Below are positions 60,033 to 64,000 of a stretch of DNA of 64,000 nt, one piece after another. Positions within the stretch are counted from its first letter, which is position 1. Each line of letters opens with the position of its first letter. The notes beneath the pieces are model-generated. The model was not told where the DNA came from and ran no database searches. It worked only from the letters and a program-made list of their open reading frames with translations. The stretch lies in assembly GCF_900312745.1 (NCBI RefSeq), contig NZ_OMPD01000009.1:682001-746000 (forward strand), read 5' to 3'. Source of the stretch: Aquimarina sp. AU58. Its GTDB lineage: Bacteria > Bacteroidota > Bacteroidia > Flavobacteriales > Flavobacteriaceae. The position numbers and the translations under genes were made by a program.

Positions 60033-63000
60033 TTACTCTTGTACAAATTGAAAAGATTTGTATTTACCTTCGCCTCCCGGGTTAAGTTTCAGGATATATA
60101 ATCCCGATGGTAATGCACTGGTATTGATTGTTTTTTGAACTAACTTACCTTTCATTACGATTTTTCCAAGAATACTTACAATCTCATATGAAGTATCTTT
60201 TTTAGAAACGATTACATGTAGTAAACGATCTTTTCCTACAGGATTAGGGAATGCAGATACTTCTACTTGTTTTGTAGTTGTTGTACCCTCTATGGTTACT
60301 AATGATCTTGCAGAGGGGCTACCGATTGTAAATGTCGTAGCTTCAGAAGATCCGAAAGATCCTCCAGAGGCTATTGTTGTTCCTTCTGAAGTAAGCGTAT
60401 ATGATCCATTACCATAAGCACAGCAGATACCATCACCATACGTGTCATTAAGTGTAAAAGTATAGGTTCCTGGTTCTAAGCATTCTGTAATTGTTAATGT
60501 TGATCCATCAGGTTGAGAGTCATAAGTTCCTCCCGATGCAACGACCTGGTTATTGCTATCGGTAATTTGCCAGCTTGTCTCTTGTGGGTAATTGTCAAAA
60601 TTAAGAGTTAATACTACATCAGTACAGGTAGTTTGTGATCCTCCTTCGCTCAGACTCACATCATCTATAGCTATATCACCTTGCCAGGTGTTGCCTGTAA
60701 CTCCATTGAAACGTAATTGTACTGTAGCACCTAAGTATGTATTTAAATCTACATTTACCGATTGCCATGAATTCCCTTGATTTCCTGATTTAGACCAAAC
60801 CGAGGTCCATGTAGCACCATTATCATTACTGGCTTCTAATGCTAAACTACCCATAGTTGAAGCGCCATACATGTGATACTTAAATGAGAAATTAGCTTTT
60901 GTCTGAGCGGTTAAATCAAAACAAGGAGAGTTAAGAATTGCTCTTTTGGTAGGATAATTAGGCGTAGACGATTCCATATATACATAATAAGTTCCTTGTG
61001 AAGCACTAGAAGGTCCTGTGTTTCTAGATGGAGTTCCGTTAGCATCTACAGCCCAGTCAAAATCATCTCCGGTTGCCTGTTTCCATGCTCCAAGAGTATT
61101 TTCAAATCCTTCAGTATATGGAAATGATGAGATCTCTGCGGTACAAGAAGAACCTCCTGTATCAGGAAGTGTAGTAATATTTACAGTAGTACTGGCATTA
61201 GATTCGTTACCAGAAGCATCTTTTGCTTTTACGCTAAAGCTGTAAGCAGTATCTGGTGATAATCCAGTAACCTGATAAGAAGTAGTAGTAACTGTAGAGA
61301 TCACTGTAGTACCTCGATAAACATCATATCCGCTAACCCCTACATTATCGGTAGAAGCATCCCAGGAAAGATTAACTGTGGTCTTTGTAATATTAGAAGC
61401 TGCTAAATTAGCAGGAGTTGTTGGCGCCTGAGTATCTGGTTGTGAAAGCGTAGTTGCATTAGCAGTGTTACTGAAATTAGATTCATTACCTGCTGCATCC
61501 TTTGCTTTTACTCTAAAACTATATGATGTATTAGCCGATAATCCGGTAACCTGATATGAAGTAGAGGTTACTGTAGTGACTACAGTATTTCCCTGATAGA
61601 TATCATATCCTGTAACCCCCACATTATCTGTAGCGGCGTTCCAGTTAAGATCAACAGTAGTTTGTGTGATATTTGAAGCAGCTAAACCACCAGGAGTTGT
61701 AGGTGCTTGTGTATCTCCACCACTTCCTCCAGAGATTTCAAAATTAGCATTAGAAATATCATAGAAAATATGCCCAGATCCTCTGACCATTATTCTGTTC
61801 TGTGTTCCTACTGCATTTGGCACAGTGATGCTATGAGAACCATCATTAGGTACTGCAGAGGCGATTGTTGTTGTATACGTATTTCCTCCATCGGTAGATA
61901 GTAAAATATCTACATTGGCAGCATTAATACCATTACTAGTTGTTCCGGCAACATCCCAGGTAACGGTTTGTGTTGATCCCGAAGCCCAGTTAACATTGGT
62001 GTTGGGTGCATTAACAACAAAAGGCCCAGCTGCACCAGCAACGGTTATTTTTGTATCGTCACTGGCAGTACTTGCTCCACCAGATGCATTATCTCTTACG
62101 GTAAGTCTAAAATTCATTGTTCTGCTTACAGAAGGAACAACCTCCCAGGTAGAAGAGGTTTGCCCCGAAATAACTGTTGGTAATGCCGGCATATATCTAT
62201 CCGACGAAGCAGTTGGAGTTAAAGATCTAAAAGCAGGTCCGTTGGTCGAAGTGGCAACAGGTGGCATAGTTGCAGGTTGCGCGTCCATTTGCTCCCAGCA
62301 ATACGTAAGATTGTTTCCCGAATTAGCATCAGATCCATTACCTTTTAACACAAATGGTGTTGAGGCAGGAATCGTATAATCCTGTCCGGCATTAGCAGTA
62401 GGAGCAGCATTACCAGTATTAGTTTGATTACCACATGTACTGTTTCCTTGCGAAATATTCTGCCACATTTCCTGGATGCTAATTGCATGAAAATAAGCAT
62501 CACTATTGTTTTGTACGTTTGGAGAACAAATACCAGCATATCCCATAATCGTAGAAGCACTTCCTGGCTCTACAGATGCATTAGATCTCTGGCAGCTATT
62601 ATTTTGAGTATGATTTCCACCGTATTGGTGTCCCATTTCATGAGCAACATAATCTACATCATACGCATCTCCGATAGGACGACCACTTCCTGTGATTCCT
62701 CGTGCCTTAGAATTTGTACAAGGAGATCTAAGTTGTGCCAGTCCTCCTCCTCCGGTGCTAAATGCATGTCCGATGTCATAATTGTTAAAACCAATAGCAT
62801 TGTCACAAACAGTCTGACTTTCATTAATTAATGCATTGGCATTACTATTACTTAAGTTATCGGTATTAGCGTCTAGAAAAATGATATCTGTATTATTATT
62901 TACCAGTACCATGGTAAGAGCAAGGTCTCTTTCAAAAATACCATTTACTCGAGTCATGGTGGTATTTACAGCAGAAAGTACAGCTTCTTTTTTTACCTGA

Positions 63001-63689
63001 TCAGATGCGCCAGAGCTAATTCCCTGATTATTGATATGAAATTGAGAATATTCTCCGGTACATGCGATAGCTAATCTAAAAGTTCTTAGTTTACCATCAT
63101 TGGCATTTTTTAAAGCATTGAATTGTTGATTAGAAAAGTTTGATTTAACGTTTTCTTCAACCAGACACTCAAAACTATTAGGATCAGCAGGTAGATCTGC
63201 TTTAGCATAACAGATATAACTCGTTTTGTCTTTTGTATAAGGATCAATGTAGATGGTCGAATGATTTCCAGAAGTTATCATGGCGTGTAAACCAACATTA
63301 GAGAAACTAAATCTGGCAATAGATGTAGGATCATCAATCCCGTATCCAACAAAAGATTGGATACTTGGAAATCGTTTTGCGAGTCCTTCTTCAAGAACAG
63401 AAGCTTCAAGAATTCTAAATTTTTGTAATACTCCTTTTGCAGTAGGGAGTTGGATTACAACACCAGAACTTTTTTGTTGTACTCTTGATGGTGTACGTTG
63501 CAAGATAGATCTTAACGCTGTAGTGTTTAAGTTAAATAGTTGATACTGCGTTGGAGTTGTTTTTCTAAATTCTTTGGATTTGACTTGTGCTTTTGCAGGA
63601 GATACGGGACTCCATAGTTGTGCATTAACACTAATACTCACGAGTAAAAACGTGAGCACCAGTATTTTGTTAAAAATACTTGTTTTCAT
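60033..63689 (-). CDS. Reprolysin-like metalloprotease, type IX-secreted, multi-domain
   Basis: 1218 residues. Signal peptide KILVLTFLLVSISVNAQ. A long propeptide-like N-terminus, then the zincin domain with HEMGHQYGGNHTQN near residue 350 (HExxHxxGxxH). Next a PKD/Ig-like stretch, two fibronectin type III domains (TPGGLAASNITQTTVDLNWN and TPANLAASNITKTTVNLSWD) around residues 660-845, a MAM-like domain (FPYTEGFENTLGAWKQATGD) from about 860, and a DGICCAYGNGSYTL-containing module. The end, FPNPVGKDRLLHVIV ... LPSGLYILKLN, is a type A sorting domain of the type IX secretion system. It probably degrades proteins outside the cell. Confidence 0.92.
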   Translation of the reverse strand: MKTSIFNKILVLTFLLVSISVNAQLWSPVSPAKAQVKSKEFRKTTPTQYQLFNLNTTALRSILQRTPSRVQQKSSGVVIQLPTAKGVLQKFRILEASVLEEGLAKRFPSIQSFVGYGIDDPTSIARFSFSNVGLHAMITSGNHSTIYIDPYTKDKTSYICYAKADLPADPNSFECLVEENVKSNFSNQQFNALKNANDGKLRTFRLAIACTGEYSQFHINNQGISSGASDQVKKEAVLSAVNTTMTRVNGIFERDLALTMVLVNNNTDIIFLDANTDNLSNSNANALINESQTVCDNAIGFNNYDIGHAFSTGGGGLAQLRSPCTNSKARGITGSGRPIGDAYDVDYVAHEMGHQYGGNHTQNNSCQRSNASVEPGSASTIMGYAGICSPNVQNNSDAYFHAISIQEMWQNISQGNSTCGNQTNTGNAAPTANAGQDYTIPASTPFVLKGNGSDANSGNNLTYCWEQMDAQPATMPPVATSTNGPAFRSLTPTASSDRYMPALPTVISGQTSSTWEVVPSVSRTMNFRLTVRDNASGGASTASDDTKITVAGAAGPFVVNAPNTNVNWASGSTQTVTWDVAGTTSNGINAANVDILLSTDGGNTYTTTIASAVPNDGSHSITVPNAVGTQNRIMVRGSGHIFYDISNANFEISGGSGGDTQAPTTPGGLAASNITQTTVDLNWNAATDNVGVTGYDIYQGNTVVTTVTSTSYQVTGLSANTSYSFRVKAKDAAGNESNFSNTANATTLSQPDTQAPTTPANLAASNITKTTVNLSWDASTDNVGVSGYDVYRGTTVISTVTTTSYQVTGLSPDTAYSFSVKAKDASGNESNASTTVNITTLPDTGGSSCTAEISSFPYTEGFENTLGAWKQATGDDFDWAVDANGTPSRNTGPSSASQGTYYVYMESSTPNYPTKRAILNSPCFDLTAQTKANFSFKYHMYGASTMGSLALEASNDNGATWTSVWSKSGNQGNSWQSVNVDLNTYLGATVQLRFNGVTGNTWQGDIAIDDVSLSEGGSQTTCTDVVLTLNFDNYPQETSWQITDSNNQVVASGGTYDSQPDGSTLTITECLEPGTYTFTLNDTYGDGICCAYGNGSYTLTSEGTTIASGGSFGSSEATTFTIGSPSARSLVTIEGTTTTKQVEVSAFPNPVGKDRLLHVIVSKKDTSYEIVSILGKIVMKGKLVQKTINTSALPSGLYILKLNPGGEGKYKSFQFVQE

Positions 63690-63913
63690 AATTGAGTTTG
63701 GTTTGTGTTAGTAAATCTATGTCATTGGCTGTACAACTCTTAATCATGAAATTTAGTACTTGTAAAATAACATTTAACATAAAATAATAATAACTGGCTC
63801 AAAATCTTAAATTAATGTTAAATAAAATATATAAATGTATTTCCTTAAAGTAGTAAGGTGAAAAGCAGGAAAATGCTCTGTAGTATGGAGTTATGTATAT
63901 ATTGAGTTCTGAT

Positions 63914-63951
63914 AAAAGAAAACCCGAAATTTAAATTTCGGGTTTTCTTTT
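63914..63951. terminator. Perfect 19-bp palindromic terminator
   Basis: AAAAGAAAACCCGAAATTT is directly followed by its exact inverse complement, ending in TTTTCTTTT. It follows the stop of the partial gene at the right edge (minus strand). The gap 63690-63913 is upstream DNA of the protease gene with no gene seen. Confidence 0.75.
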
Positions 63952-63972
63952 ATCGTTTTTTTTAACAATAGA

Positions 63973-64000
63973 TTAATTTATTTGGTAGATAAGCACTCCA
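63973..64000 (-). CDS. 3' end of a gene, possible type IX secretion substrate
   Basis: Reading leftwards from the right edge, the minus strand gives GVLIYQIN and then TAA at 63973-63975, 22 bases before the strong terminator. G-V-L-I-Y-Q-I resembles the last strand of type A sorting domains (GxYIxxI). With only eight residues this is weak. Confidence 0.4.

Noticed and set aside
1-64000. tRNA, rRNA, integrase or transposase genes
   Set aside because: I scanned for cloverleaf-like and rRNA sequences and for recombinase motifs (R..H.R..Y, DDE) in the translated genes and found none convincing; a tool-based search could still find a small tRNA.

Overview
The window looks like the chromosome of a marine Flavobacteriaceae species, possibly Aquimarina-like, although the genus is only a guess. 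The grounds are low GC, lipoprotein signals ending in SC/GC, AraC-family regulators with membrane or cupin N-termini, a reprolysin-like protease with a type IX secretion C-terminus, DUF1573/DUF2157/GDYXXLXY proteins, TAnnTTTG promoter boxes and few Shine-Dalgarno sequences. I saw no rRNA, tRNA, CRISPR array, transposase or site-specific recombinase gene.

Layout. 1-4.4 kb: aquaporin Z and a large zinc-metalloprotease lipoprotein. 4.4-8.2 kb: a VOC protein, an AraC regulator and an esterase lipoprotein. 8.2-35 kb: 28 consecutive minus-strand genes, mostly unrelated single genes (sulfatase, serine hydrolase, AraC, adenylate-kinase-like, ankyrin, SRPBCC, lipocalin-like, VOC, EreA/TraB-like, nuclease, Septu-like ATPase plus HNH pair, transglutaminase-like, GGCT-like, HExxH protein and many unknowns). 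Most are separated by spacers of one recurring family with inverted-repeat ends (TAACAA...TTGTTA type). This resembles an integron cassette array without an integrase. 35-44.4 kb: S41 peptidase, AraC regulator, helical-repeat protein, a YiaA-like gene and a DUF2157/GDYXXLXY set, with REP-like palindromes in the gaps. 44.4-45.4 kb: a possible small RNA and a 45-residue double-glycine-leader peptide gene. 45.4-48.8 kb: a large secreted protein and lysS. 49-52 kb: a second, smaller block of cassette-like minus-strand genes, one of them flanked by 110-bp direct repeats. 52-64 kb: thioredoxin-like protein, DUF1573 lipoprotein, LuxR-type regulator, a 51-residue YqaE/Pmp3 gene, S41 peptidase, small lipoproteins, lipB and the type IX-secreted protease.

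Function. The flanks carry core metabolism (lysS, lipB, aquaporin) and envelope functions. The two cassette-like blocks carry accessory functions, including a probable anti-phage pair bracketed precisely by two repeat sites. Domain calls come from reading motifs by eye; no database search was run.
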